A stretch of 64,000 bases of DNA from Streptomyces sp. CB01249. GTDB taxonomy: Bacteria > Actinomycetota > Actinomycetes > Streptomycetales > Streptomycetaceae. The notes beneath the pieces are model-generated. The model made no database searches. It was not told where the DNA came from and saw only the letters and a program-made list of their open reading frames with translations. Positions 7,972 to 16,589 of the stretch are shown piece after piece. The position numbers were made by a program, and so were the translations under genes. The DNA is taken from the NCBI RefSeq assembly GCF_001905735.1, contig NZ_LISW01000001.1, positions 1,148,801 through 1,212,800 of the forward strand, given 5' to 3'. Position 1 is the first letter of the stretch; every line of letters begins with the position of its first letter.

Positions 7972-9648
7972 CTACGGCAGCATCCAGGAGAGCGCGGCCG
8001 TGGACTGGAGGTAGACCAGCACGCAGAGGACGGCCAGCATGGCCACGCTGTATCCGGCGACCTTGCGCAGCAGGATGCGTTCCGAGCCCGGCATCGCGAC
8101 CGCGGTGGCGGCGATGGTCAGGTTCTGCGGGCTCACCAGCTTGGCGACCACTCCGCCGGAGGTGTTCGCGGCGACGAGCAGGGTCGGGTCGATCCCGGCG
8201 GTCTGCCCGGCCGTCTGCTGGAGGTTGGCGAACAGGGCGTTGGCCGAGGTGTCGGAGCCGGTCACGGCGGTGCCGAGCCAGCCGAGCACGGGCGAGAGCA
8301 GGGCGAACAGGCCGCCCGCCGTCGCCAGCCAGGTGCCGATGGCAACGGTCTGACCGGACTGGTTCATCACGTAGCTCAGCGCGAGCACGGTGGCGACCGT
8401 CGCGATGGCGGTCCGCATGTTCTTGAGCGTCCGGCCCGCCGCCGAGAGCGCGATGCCACCAGTCATCGGATAGACGTCGCGGTCCTTGGCGAAGCGGTAG
8501 ATCAGCGTGACCAGAATGCCGGAGATGATCAGCAGGGTGCCCGGATTGCCCAGCACCTCCAGGGTGTACACCGCGCTGGACGAGGGCGTACCGCCGGTGG
8601 TCATCAGCGCGCCGTAGAGGCCCGGCCACTCGATCTTCAGGTTGGCGTGGCCCAGCACCTCGGGCATGTCGAGACCGCCCACGTTCAGCTTGGCGATACC
8701 GAAGATCGCGATCACCAGGATGTACGGGAGGACGGCATAGGTGACCCGGTGCCGGGTGAGCGGCTCGTTCTCCACCTGGGAGCGCTGGTCGTCCGGCGTC
8801 CGCGGCTTCCAGAACCGCAGCATCAGCACGGCGACGCCGAATCCGACGAGCGAGGCGACCACATCGGTCAGCTCGTACGCGAAGTGGTTGGCGCACCAGA
8901 ACTGGGTCAGGGCGAAGACGCCACCGGTGACCAGCGCGATCGGCCACAGCTGACGGATGCCGCGCGTGCCGTCCACGACGAACAACAGGAGCAGCGGCAC
9001 GAAAATCGCGAGCAGGGGCGACTGGCGGCCGATGACCGAGGCGATGTCCTCGGGGGGAATGCCGGTGAGGTTGCCCGCGGTGGTGACGGGGATGGCCATG
9101 GCGCCGAACGCGACCGGCGCGGTGTTGGCGAGGAGCACCGTGACCGCCGCCTTGACCGGGGGCAGGCCGAGCGCGAGCAGCATCACGGCCGTGATGGCGA
9201 CGGGCGCGCCGAAGCCGGCCAGCGCCTCCAGAAGGCCGCCGAAGCAGAATGCGATGAGCATCGCCTGCACCCGCAGGTCGCCCCGGCCGACGGCGCTGAA
9301 CGAACGGCGCAGGTCCTCGAACCGGCCGCTGACGACCGTGAGTTCGTAGAACCAGATGGCCGCGACGACGATCAGCATCACCGGGAAGAGGCCGAAGACC
9401 AGTCCCTGGGACGCCGAGAGCAGCCCCAGTCCGACCGGCATCCCGAAGCCGATCACGGCGACGAGCAGCGCAGTGAGGACCGAGCCCAGCGCGGACACCA
9501 GCGCCGAGCGCTTGGCCGCCATCAGGAGCACGAAGAACACGGCGAGCGGGATCAGGCTCACCAGCGCGGTCGCCAGGAGGCTGCCCCCGATGGCGTGGAC
9601 GTCCGGCGTGTACGAAGCCAGCACGGTGGCGGGTGGTGCGGAAGCCAC
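7972..9648 (-). CDS. lldP: L-lactate permease (LctP/LldP family)
   Basis: The 558-aa integral membrane protein has about 12-14 hydrophobic helices and LctP family signatures, including GGLLEALAGFGAPVAITAVM and the GxTGSDTSANALFANLQ-type segment (VTGSDTSANALFANLQQTAG). These proton symporters import lactate and glycolate. GTG 9648 is the start, 7 nt after AGGAG. It is divergent from lutABC, and its promoter carries an LldR-type palindrome, so uptake and oxidation are co-regulated. Family assignment is firm; lactate rather than glycolate as main substrate is inferred from lutABC. Confidence 0.93.
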   Translation of the reverse strand: MASAPPATVLASYTPDVHAIGGSLLATALVSLIPLAVFFVLLMAAKRSALVSALGSVLTALLVAVIGFGMPVGLGLLSASQGLVFGLFPVMLIVVAAIWFYELTVVSGRFEDLRRSFSAVGRGDLRVQAMLIAFCFGGLLEALAGFGAPVAITAVMLLALGLPPVKAAVTVLLANTAPVAFGAMAIPVTTAGNLTGIPPEDIASVIGRQSPLLAIFVPLLLLFVVDGTRGIRQLWPIALVTGGVFALTQFWCANHFAYELTDVVASLVGFGVAVLMLRFWKPRTPDDQRSQVENEPLTRHRVTYAVLPYILVIAIFGIAKLNVGGLDMPEVLGHANLKIEWPGLYGALMTTGGTPSSSAVYTLEVLGNPGTLLIISGILVTLIYRFAKDRDVYPMTGGIALSAAGRTLKNMRTAIATVATVLALSYVMNQSGQTVAIGTWLATAGGLFALLSPVLGWLGTAVTGSDTSANALFANLQQTAGQTAGIDPTLLVAANTSGGVVAKLVSPQNLTIAATAVAMPGSERILLRKVAGYSVAMLAVLCVLVYLQSTAALSWMLP

Positions 9649-9712
9649 GGAATTACTCCTCGCTGAGTGACGCAGCTGATTCAGCGATCAGTAGGACACC
9701 GGAGATGTCGTA

Positions 9713-9731
9713 TGTCAATAAGGTCAGACCA
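9713..9731 (-). promoter_or_regulatory. lldP promoter -35 with adjacent LldR-type operator
   Basis: On the minus strand the operator TGGTCTGACCT (9731-9721) directly precedes a consensus TTGACA -35 hexamer (9718-9713). A -10 candidate lies about 18 nt downstream but is weak. The operator is a near-perfect match to the sites at 7128 and 9821. Confidence 0.6.
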
Positions 9732-9817
9732 AATGCTGGCCAGGTCACTTCGCGCTCCAAGGGCTCTTCGGTTGCTTCCCGGATGCGCCTGCACCCCTGC
9801 CGGAACCGGCCGGAGGG

Positions 9818-9835
9818 TAGTATGGTCGGACCATA
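9818..9835 (+). promoter_or_regulatory. lutABC promoter: TAGTAT -10 overlapped by LldR-type operator
   Basis: TATGGTCGGACCATA (9821-9835) is a perfect 15-nt palindrome, 22 nt before the lutA ATG. It overlaps a TAGTAT hexamer (9818-9823) that fits a streptomycete -10 box, so a bound regulator would block transcription directly. Confidence 0.75.
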
Positions 9836-9856
9836 ACTTGCGATCGGGGAGGTTCC

Positions 9857-10624
9857 ATGCGTATCGGACTCTTCGCCACCTGTCTGGGAGACACGCTCTT
9901 CCCCGAGGCGGTGAAATCCACCGCGGTGCTGCTGGCCCGCCTGGGTCACGACGTGGTGTTCCCGCCGGGCCAGACCTGCTGCGGCCAGATGCACGTCAAC
10001 ACCGGCTACCAGCGCGAGCCCGTCCCGCTGGTCCGCAACTTCGCCGCCCAGTTCGGCGACGCCTCCATCGACGCCGTCGTGATGCCGTCGGGCTCCTGTG
10101 CCGGATCGGTCCGCCACCAGCACGAGATCGTCGCCGAGCGGTACGGGGACGCGGCGCTGCGCGCGGGCGTCGCCACCGTCAAGGCCAAGACGTACGAGCT
10201 GTCCGAACTCCTGGTGGACGTGCTGGGCGTGACCGATGTCGGCGCGTACTTCCCGCACCGGGTCACGTACCACCCCACCTGCCACTCGCTGCGCATGCTC
10301 AGGGTCGGCGACAAACCGCTGCGGCTGCTGCGCGCCGTCGACGCCATCGACCTGGTCGAGCTGGGCGAGGCCGACTCCTGCTGCGGGTTCGGCGGCACCT
10401 TCGCCGTGAAGAACGCCGACACCTCGACGGCCATGCTCCAGGACAAGATGCGCCACGTCACCGCGACCGGAGCCGACGTGTGCACCGCCGGTGACTCCTC
10501 CTGCCTGATGCACATCGGCGGCGGTCTCTCCCGCATCAAGGCCGGGACGCAGACCCTGCACCTCGCCCAGATCCTGTCCTCCACCCGCACCTCGCCGCAC
10601 GTCCTGACGGAGGCCGCCCGATGA
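9857..10624 (+). CDS. lutA: L-lactate dehydrogenase complex subunit LutA
   Basis: The 255-aa product is the CCG-domain subunit of the LutABC (LldEFG) lactate oxidase system, which converts L-lactate to pyruvate. It has two cysteine-rich CCG repeats: PPGQTCCGQMHVN with a later SGSCAG, and YHPTCHSLR followed by ADSCCGFGGTF. Similar repeats in heterodisulfide reductase and glycolate oxidase subunits hold iron-sulfur clusters. ATG 9857 follows GGGGAGG. Its stop overlaps the lutB start by 4 nt, indicating translational coupling. Confidence 0.94.
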   Translation: MRIGLFATCLGDTLFPEAVKSTAVLLARLGHDVVFPPGQTCCGQMHVNTGYQREPVPLVRNFAAQFGDASIDAVVMPSGSCAGSVRHQHEIVAERYGDAALRAGVATVKAKTYELSELLVDVLGVTDVGAYFPHRVTYHPTCHSLRMLRVGDKPLRLLRAVDAIDLVELGEADSCCGFGGTFAVKNADTSTAMLQDKMRHVTATGADVCTAGDSSCLMHIGGGLSRIKAGTQTLHLAQILSSTRTSPHVLTEAAR

Positions 10625-12159
10625 GCGCGACGTTTCTCGGCATGCCCGCGACCCCGCCCCGCTCCCCGTACGGCACGGGAAACCTGCGCGGCGACCGGAA
10701 GTTCCCCGCCGCCGCCCACGACGAGCTCGGCAACGAGCAGCTGCGCCGCAACCTCGGCCGCGCCACCCACACCATCCGGGCCAAACGCCTCCACGTCACC
10801 GGCGAACTGCCCGACTGGGAGGAGCTGCGCGACGCCGGGTCGGCCATCAAGACCGACACCATGAACCGGCTCCCCGAACTCCTGGAGGAGCTGGAACGCA
10901 ACGTCACCGCACGCGGCGGCACCGTCCACTGGGCGCGCGACGGCGTCGAGGCCAACGAGATCGTCGCCCGGCTGGTCCGGGAGACGGGCAGTGACGAGGT
11001 CATCAAGGTCAAGTCGATGGCCACCCAGGAGATCGGGCTCAACGAGCACCTCGAATCCCTCGGCATCGCCGCGCACGAGACCGACCTCGCCGAGCTCATC
11101 GTCCAACTCGCCCACGACAAGCCCTCGCACATCCTCGTCCCCGCGATCCACCGCAACCGCGACGAGATCCGGGAGATCTTCCTCAAGGAGATCCCCGGCG
11201 TCGACCCGGCCCTGGACAACGTGCCCGCCCACCTGGCCGCCGCCGCCCGCGCCTATCTGCGCGAGAAGTTCATGACGACCAAGGTGGCCGTCTCCGGGGC
11301 CAACTTCGGGATCGCCGAGACCGGCACCCTCTCCGTCGTGGAGTCCGAGGGCAACGGCCGGATGTGCCTGACCCTCCCCGACACGCTGATCACCGTCATG
11401 GGCATCGAGAAGGTCCTCCCGCGCTACCAGGACCTGGAGGTCTTCCTCCAACTCCTGCCGCGCTCCTCCACGGGCGAGCGGATGAACCCGTACACCTCGA
11501 TGTGGACCGGCGTCACCCCCGGGGACGGACCGCAGACCTTCCACCTGGTCCTCCTCGACAACGGTAGGACCGCAGCCCTCGCCGACCGCATCGGCCGCGA
11601 GGCGCTGAACTGCATCCGCTGCTCGGCCTGCCTCAACGTCTGCCCGGTGTACGAACGGGCCGGCGGCCACGCCTACGGTTCGACCTATCCCGGACCGATC
11701 GGGGCCGTACTCACCCCGCAGCTCGCCGGGATGCACGCCGCCAAGGACGACCCCAACAGCTCGCTGCCGTACGCCTCCAGCCTCTGCGGGGCCTGCTTCG
11801 ACGCCTGTCCCGTCAAGATCGACATCCCCTCGCTGCTGGTCGAACTGCGCCACCAGCACACCGAACAGTCCGGCACCACTGCCGAGAAGCTCGCGATGAA
11901 GGCGGCGGGTGCGGTGATGGGCCGGCCCAAGGTGTACACCGCCGCGCAGAAGGCCTCGCGGCTCGGCCGGGTCCTCGCCCGGGACGGGAAGCTCCCGGCG
12001 CTGCCGCCCCCGCTCAACGGCTGGAGCGACAGCCGCGACACCCCCGCCCCGCCGAAGCAGACCTTCCGCGCCTGGCTGGCCTCGGCCGAGGGCACGGCCG
12101 CCCTGCGTGAGGCGTCCGCCGAACACACCCGCAACCAGCAGCAGGAGGACGGCGCATGA
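10621..12159 (+). CDS. lutB: L-lactate dehydrogenase complex iron-sulfur subunit LutB
   Basis: The 512-aa product combines an N-terminal LUD domain (about residues 60-310, with SGANFGIAETGTLSVVESEGN, here one residue over a short motif) and two ferredoxin-type 4Fe-4S motifs: CIRCSACLNVCPVY from about residue 331 and CGACFDACPVKIDIP from about residue 389. It is the electron-transfer subunit of lactate oxidation. Length and order match the family. It overlaps lutA and lutC by 4 nt each. Confidence 0.94.
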   Translation: MSATFLGMPATPPRSPYGTGNLRGDRKFPAAAHDELGNEQLRRNLGRATHTIRAKRLHVTGELPDWEELRDAGSAIKTDTMNRLPELLEELERNVTARGGTVHWARDGVEANEIVARLVRETGSDEVIKVKSMATQEIGLNEHLESLGIAAHETDLAELIVQLAHDKPSHILVPAIHRNRDEIREIFLKEIPGVDPALDNVPAHLAAAARAYLREKFMTTKVAVSGANFGIAETGTLSVVESEGNGRMCLTLPDTLITVMGIEKVLPRYQDLEVFLQLLPRSSTGERMNPYTSMWTGVTPGDGPQTFHLVLLDNGRTAALADRIGREALNCIRCSACLNVCPVYERAGGHAYGSTYPGPIGAVLTPQLAGMHAAKDDPNSSLPYASSLCGACFDACPVKIDIPSLLVELRHQHTEQSGTTAEKLAMKAAGAVMGRPKVYTAAQKASRLGRVLARDGKLPALPPPLNGWSDSRDTPAPPKQTFRAWLASAEGTAALREASAEHTRNQQQEDGA

Positions 12160-12803
12160 CGACCGCCCGTGACACCGTGCTCGGCCGCGTCCGGGACGCG
12201 CTCGCCCTCGCGCCCGCCCGTGAGACACCCGCCGGGGAGACCCCCGTCCCGCGCGCCTACCGCACCGGGCGCACCCTCCCCGACGAGGAACGCCTCGCCC
12301 TCTTCACCGACCGGCTGGTCGACTACAAGGCGCAGGTGCACCCGTGCACCGCCGACCGGACCGCCGAGGTGATCGCCGAGGTGCTGCGGGAGCGGGGAGC
12401 CGCGCGCATCGGTGTGCCCCCGGGGCTCGACACCGGATGGCTGGCCGCGTACGACGGCGAGGTCCGGCAGGACTCCGCGGACATTCCGGCGCCGCGCCTG
12501 GACGCCCTCGACGGTGTCGTCACCGCGTCCGCCGTCAGCTGCGCCGAGACCGGCACGATCTTCCTGGACGGCTCGCCCGACCAGGGGCGACGGGCGCTGT
12601 CCCTCGTGCCCGACCTCCATGTCTGCGTGGTCGACCTGTCGACCGTGGAGGTGGGTGTGCCCGAGGCGGTGGCCCGGCTGGTGCCGGAGCGCCCGACCAC
12701 GTTGATCAGCGGGCCCTCGGCCACCTCCGACATCGAGTTGGAGCGGGTCGAGGGCGTCCACGGCCCGCGTACCCTCGCGGTCGTGATTCGCACAGATGTT
12801 TAG
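12156..12803 (+). CDS. lutC: L-lactate dehydrogenase complex subunit LutC (LUD domain)
   Basis: The 215-aa product is a stand-alone LUD-domain protein with the conserved AVSCAETGTIFLDGS and LISGPSATSDIELERVEGVH segments. It is the third subunit of LutABC; all three are required for lactate oxidation in characterised bacteria, though the division of labour is not fully understood. It overlaps lutB by 4 nt and ends the operon unless the TSUP gene 37 nt downstream is included. Confidence 0.93.
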   Translation: MTTARDTVLGRVRDALALAPARETPAGETPVPRAYRTGRTLPDEERLALFTDRLVDYKAQVHPCTADRTAEVIAEVLRERGAARIGVPPGLDTGWLAAYDGEVRQDSADIPAPRLDALDGVVTASAVSCAETGTIFLDGSPDQGRRALSLVPDLHVCVVDLSTVEVGVPEAVARLVPERPTTLISGPSATSDIELERVEGVHGPRTLAVVIRTDV

Positions 12804-12840
12804 GTGATCATGCCGGGCGGGATTACGCTCTCTGCCTGGC

Positions 12841-13608
12841 ATGGACACTCTTACCCTCTGGCAACTGGCGGCACTGGCCGCGGCTTCCGCACTCGTCGGC
12901 TTCTCCAAGACGGCCGTCAGCGGCGCCAACACGATCAGCCTCGCGGTTTTCGCGGCGGTACTCCCCGCCCGCGAATCCACCGGGGTACTGCTCCCGATCC
13001 TGATCGCGGGCGACGTGCTCGCCGTCCTCGTCTACCGGCGCCACGCGCACTGGCCGACCCTGCTGCGGCTCTTCCCGGCCGTCGCGGCCGGTGTGGTGGC
13101 GGGCACGCTGTTCATGATGTGGGCCGACGACGCCACCGTGCGGACCTCGATCGGCGCGATCCTGGTCTTCATGGCCGGCGTCACCGTCTGGCGCCGCCGC
13201 ACGGCGGAGACCGTCGCCGAACCCGGCGCCGACGACGGACCGCCGACCGCCGGTGAACGGCTCAAGGCACGTTCGTACGGGGTGCTCGGCGGTTTCACGA
13301 CCATGGTCGCCAACGCGGGCGGCCCGGTGATGTCGCTCTACCTGCTTTCGGCCGGATTCCGGAAACTGGGCTTCCTGGGCACCTCGGCGTGGTTCTTCCT
13401 GATCGTCAACACCTCGAAGGTGCCGTTCAGCGTGAGCCTCGGACTGATTGACGGCCGCTCCCTGCTGCTGGACGCCTGCTTGCTGGTGTTCGTGCTGCCG
13501 GGCGCCTGGATCGGCCGCACATGCGTGGACCGCATCAACCAGCGGCTCTTCGAGCGCATCGTCCTGGCCGCCACCGTCGTCGGCGGCCTCCAGCTCCTCC
13601 TGTTCTGA
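12841..13608 (+). CDS. TSUP (TauE/SafE) family transporter
   Basis: The 255-aa product has about eight hydrophobic helices and the TSUP pattern: an N-terminal LVGFSKTAVSGANTISLAVF motif (kept to its key residues) and a repeat of it at GGFTTMVANAGGPVMSLYLL. TSUP proteins export sulfite, sulfonates or small organic anions. It lies 37 nt after lutC on the same strand and ends at a strong terminator, so it may be the last gene of the lactate operon. A link to lactate or another carboxylate is possible but unproven. Confidence 0.85.
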   Translation: MDTLTLWQLAALAAASALVGFSKTAVSGANTISLAVFAAVLPARESTGVLLPILIAGDVLAVLVYRRHAHWPTLLRLFPAVAAGVVAGTLFMMWADDATVRTSIGAILVFMAGVTVWRRRTAETVAEPGADDGPPTAGERLKARSYGVLGGFTTMVANAGGPVMSLYLLSAGFRKLGFLGTSAWFFLIVNTSKVPFSVSLGLIDGRSLLLDACLLVFVLPGAWIGRTCVDRINQRLFERIVLAATVVGGLQLLLF

Positions 13609-13611
13609 AAG

Positions 13612-13665
13612 CCTTACGCCGACGGCCCCCGCGGACACGCGTCCGCGGGGGCCGTCGGCGTAAGG
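13612..13665. terminator. strong bidirectional terminator after the TSUP gene
   Basis: A perfect 25-bp stem (13612-13636 with 13641-13665) around a 4-nt ACGC loop separates the TSUP gene from the convergent amino-acid permease gene. Confidence 0.92.
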
Positions 13666-13677
13666 CGGCGGGGCCGG

Positions 13678-15207
13678 TCAGATGATGCCCTCCTCGATCT
13701 CCGCCTGCTCGCGCGCGTTCCCGTACGCCGAGGGCGTGCCGTACGAGCGCCGCGCGACAAACCACCACACCGTGGCCAGGACCAGCACCGCGACCAGGGC
13801 GATCGACGCGTAGTTCATCGAGTCGATGGTCACCGGGGACGACTGCGGCAGCAGGAACAGCACCGTCACGATCGCCACCCACACCACCGCGATCCAGCCG
13901 ACCGGCTTCGACCAGCGGCCCAGGTGCCACGGCCCGCGCTGGAAGCGGTCCCCGGCGCGCAGCTTCAGGAAGATCGGGATCGCGTACGCGGGCGTGATCC
14001 CGATGACGTTGATCGCGGTCACCGCGCCGTACGCGGTCGCCGAGTACAGCGACGGCAGGGCCAGCACCCCGGCGACGATCACCGACAGCCACACCGCCGG
14101 AACCGGCGTCTGCGTCCGCGCGCTCACCTTCCGCCAGAGCGAGGAGCCGGGCAGCGCGTTGTCCCGGCTGAAGGCGAACACCATCCGGCTGGCGGCGGCG
14201 ACCTCGGCGTTGCCGCAGAACAGCTGCGCCGCGATCACGATCAGCAGCATCGCCGTCGCGCCCGAGGTGCCCAGCGCGTCGATCAGGATCTGCGCGGGCG
14301 GCACACCGGTGGCGCTGTTCTGCGTACCCGCGTAGTCCTGGATGGCGAAGGTGAGCCCGGCCAGCAGGACGAAACCGGCCACCCACGACACCCAGATCGC
14401 CCGGACGATGCCGCGCGCCGCCGACACCGAGGCGTTCGAGGTCTCCTCCGACAGGTGGGCCGAGGCGTCGTAGCCGCAGAACGTGTACTGCGCGAGCAGC
14501 AGTCCGATCGCCGCCACGTACAACGGGTTGTGCCAGCCGGTGTCGTTGACGAACTCGGTGAAGACGAACGAGGGCGACTGGTGGTGCGAGGGCACGATCG
14601 CCAGCACGGAGACGATCACCGCGACACCCGCCAGGTGCCACCACACGCTGATCGAGTTGAGGATGCTGACCAGCCGCACCCCGAACAGGTTGAGGACGGC
14701 GTGCAGCAGCAGGATGCAGACGAAGATGATCATCGTCTTGCCCGGGGTGGGCGTGAAGCCCCACTGGAGGTTCATCAGCGCGCCCGTGAACAGCGCGGCG
14801 CCGTAGTCGATGCCCGCGATGGCGCCGAGCAGCCCGAGCAGATTCAGCCAGCCGGTGTACCAGCCCCACTTGCGGCCGCCCAGCCGGTCCGCCATGTAGT
14901 ACAGCGCCCCCGATGTCGGATACGCGCTCGTCACCTCGGCCAGCGCCATGCCGACGCACAGCACGAACAGGCCGACCCCGGCCCAGCCCCACAGCATCAC
15001 GGCCGGTCCGCCCGTCGACATGCCGAAGCCGTACAGGGTCATGCACCCCGACAGGATCGAGATGACGGAGAAGCTGATGGCGAAGTTGCCGAACCCGCCC
15101 ATGCGGCGGGCCAGGACCGGTTGGTAGCCGAGCTCACGGAGCCGTTGCTCCTCGTCCTTCGGCGCACTGGTCCCGGCACCCTTGCGGGGCGAGGTGGACA
15201 CGGACAT
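13678..15207 (-). CDS. APC-superfamily amino acid permease (GABA permease-like)
   Basis: The 509-aa product has about 12 membrane helices. Its N-terminus (LRELGYQPVLARRMGGFGNF then AISFSVISILSG) is characteristic of the amino acid/choline transporter group that includes fungal GABA permeases and bacterial homologues. Other landmarks are TSAYPTSGALYYMADRLGG and EETSNASVSAARGI. It imports amino acids or amines; the substrate is not predictable. ATG 15207 follows AGGAGG at ideal spacing. The next gene upstream on this strand (15258-16244) is 50 nt away and may be co-transcribed. Confidence 0.9.
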   Translation of the reverse strand: MSVSTSPRKGAGTSAPKDEEQRLRELGYQPVLARRMGGFGNFAISFSVISILSGCMTLYGFGMSTGGPAVMLWGWAGVGLFVLCVGMALAEVTSAYPTSGALYYMADRLGGRKWGWYTGWLNLLGLLGAIAGIDYGAALFTGALMNLQWGFTPTPGKTMIIFVCILLLHAVLNLFGVRLVSILNSISVWWHLAGVAVIVSVLAIVPSHHQSPSFVFTEFVNDTGWHNPLYVAAIGLLLAQYTFCGYDASAHLSEETSNASVSAARGIVRAIWVSWVAGFVLLAGLTFAIQDYAGTQNSATGVPPAQILIDALGTSGATAMLLIVIAAQLFCGNAEVAAASRMVFAFSRDNALPGSSLWRKVSARTQTPVPAVWLSVIVAGVLALPSLYSATAYGAVTAINVIGITPAYAIPIFLKLRAGDRFQRGPWHLGRWSKPVGWIAVVWVAIVTVLFLLPQSSPVTIDSMNYASIALVAVLVLATVWWFVARRSYGTPSAYGNAREQAEIEEGII

Positions 15208-15257
15208 GGAGGACCTCCTGGTGGGGGGTGGACGGGTGACTCGGAACGGGGGGATGC

Positions 15258-16244
15258 TCAGCCGGGGTCCGCCGCCAGCGCACGGGCGCGGGCCCGCACG
15301 AAGACCTCCTCGGCGCCGCCGGGGTCGTCGGGCGTACGGGAGCGGCAGGCCCAGGGCAGCGAGGTGAAGTACGGGCCCAGCTCGCGGAACACCTCGGCCG
15401 CGTCGGCGAACCGGAGTGCCCCCCACAGGGCGTGCGCCAGGTGGTTGAGATCGGGCAGGGTGCGGCCGGCGGCGGGGGAACGGCGGTACCAGACCTCAAG
15501 GGCGCGCACCGCCTCCCGCTCGGCGTCCTCGGTGACCCAGTGCAGATCGAGGGCCTTGTCGTGGTCGTGCTCGCGGCGGTAGCGCTCGACCCGGACGTAC
15601 AGCGGGAGCACATGGAGGGCCGAGCCCTCGGGCGCCGTGGACGACGCCCACTGAACGAAGTTCACCGCCTCGGAGAGCGTGCCGCCCGCCCTGCGCGCGT
15701 ACACGAACTGGAGCATCCGGTGGTACGCCTCGCGGTTGTGCGGGTCCCGCCGGTCGGCCTCCGCCAGCAGCCCCCACGGGCCGGGGAACAGCATGGGCCC
15801 GGGCGGCGGGAGCCGGTGCTCCGCGAGGCGCTGGTCGTCGTCCAGCTGGGACAGGGCCAGCAGGCACACCCAGGGCACCGGGTCGGCCGGTGCGGCGTGC
15901 GCCGCCGCACGGCACGCCTCCCACGCCTCCTGCCAGAGCTCCCGGCCGCTGGGGTGGCCCGAGCGGTTGGCCCGTACCGCGCGCTCCACGGCGACCCGGG
16001 CGCGCATCACGGCCCCCGCGGCGCTCTCCGGCTCCTCGGTCAGCCAGGTCCGTATCGCGTCCGTCCCCGCCGCGACCGCGCCGAGGACCTGGGTGCGCTG
16101 GGTCCACCGGGCCCAGTCCGGAGTGCCCGCCAGCAGGTCGCGCATGGCGATCCAGCGACCGGTGCGCAAGTCCTGTAACGCCGCTCGGAGTTCATTGTCG
16201 TGGCCGGCCGGATGGTAAACCGGCCGGAATTCACCGTTGGCCAT
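15258..16244 (-). CDS. conserved hypothetical helical protein
   Basis: The 328-aa product is alpha-helical and soluble with no signal peptide. It is rich in Ala, Arg and Trp and has repeated helix-pair segments such as RDLLAGTPDWARWTQRTQVL, RRDPHNREAYHRMLQFVYAR and ALRFADAAEVFRELGPYFTS, suggesting a TPR-like superhelix. I do not recognise a named family. ATG 16244 gives a clean N-terminus (MANGEFRPVYHPAGHDNELR), but no good ribosome-binding site precedes it. It may be transcribed with the permease downstream. Confidence 0.7.
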   Translation of the reverse strand: MANGEFRPVYHPAGHDNELRAALQDLRTGRWIAMRDLLAGTPDWARWTQRTQVLGAVAAGTDAIRTWLTEEPESAAGAVMRARVAVERAVRANRSGHPSGRELWQEAWEACRAAAHAAPADPVPWVCLLALSQLDDDQRLAEHRLPPPGPMLFPGPWGLLAEADRRDPHNREAYHRMLQFVYARRAGGTLSEAVNFVQWASSTAPEGSALHVLPLYVRVERYRREHDHDKALDLHWVTEDAEREAVRALEVWYRRSPAAGRTLPDLNHLAHALWGALRFADAAEVFRELGPYFTSLPWACRSRTPDDPGGAEEVFVRARARALAADPG

Positions 16245-16589
16245 GGACGCGCTCGGGACGGGGTGCTGAATTCATCGATCCTCAGGGACTATTGCGGCGG
16301 GATTATTGCGGCGGAGAAACAGTTGAAGAACGAACCGCTTTCGGGCTTCCGGTTGCTGCCCGGCGGTGAGTGTAGAGCCCTTTGCGCGGAACTCTCGAAC
16401 GAATCATTGATTCCACCCAAGTCGCTTGCTGGTTACTCGTGTTGGCACCTTCCCGCCCCCTTCGAAAGGTTCCGGACAGACGGCCGGCGCGCGCTTGACG
16501 TAACCGCTGGGCTGCACCACTCTGGGTGGCCGCGACCGAAGATCACGATTCCGTTCGAGCCCTCGGGCTCGCGTACCGCTGGAGAACCG
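16245..16589 (+). promoter_or_regulatory. 345-nt intergenic promoter region of the glycerol-kinase-like operon
   Basis: No convincing gene lies here. A 14-nt tandem repeat places two copies of ATTGCGGCGG at 16291-16300 and 16305-16314. A likely promoter is TTGACG (16495-16500), a 17-nt spacer and CACTCT (16518-16523), about 70 nt before the kinase ATG. The region also serves the divergent hypothetical gene. Confidence 0.5.
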
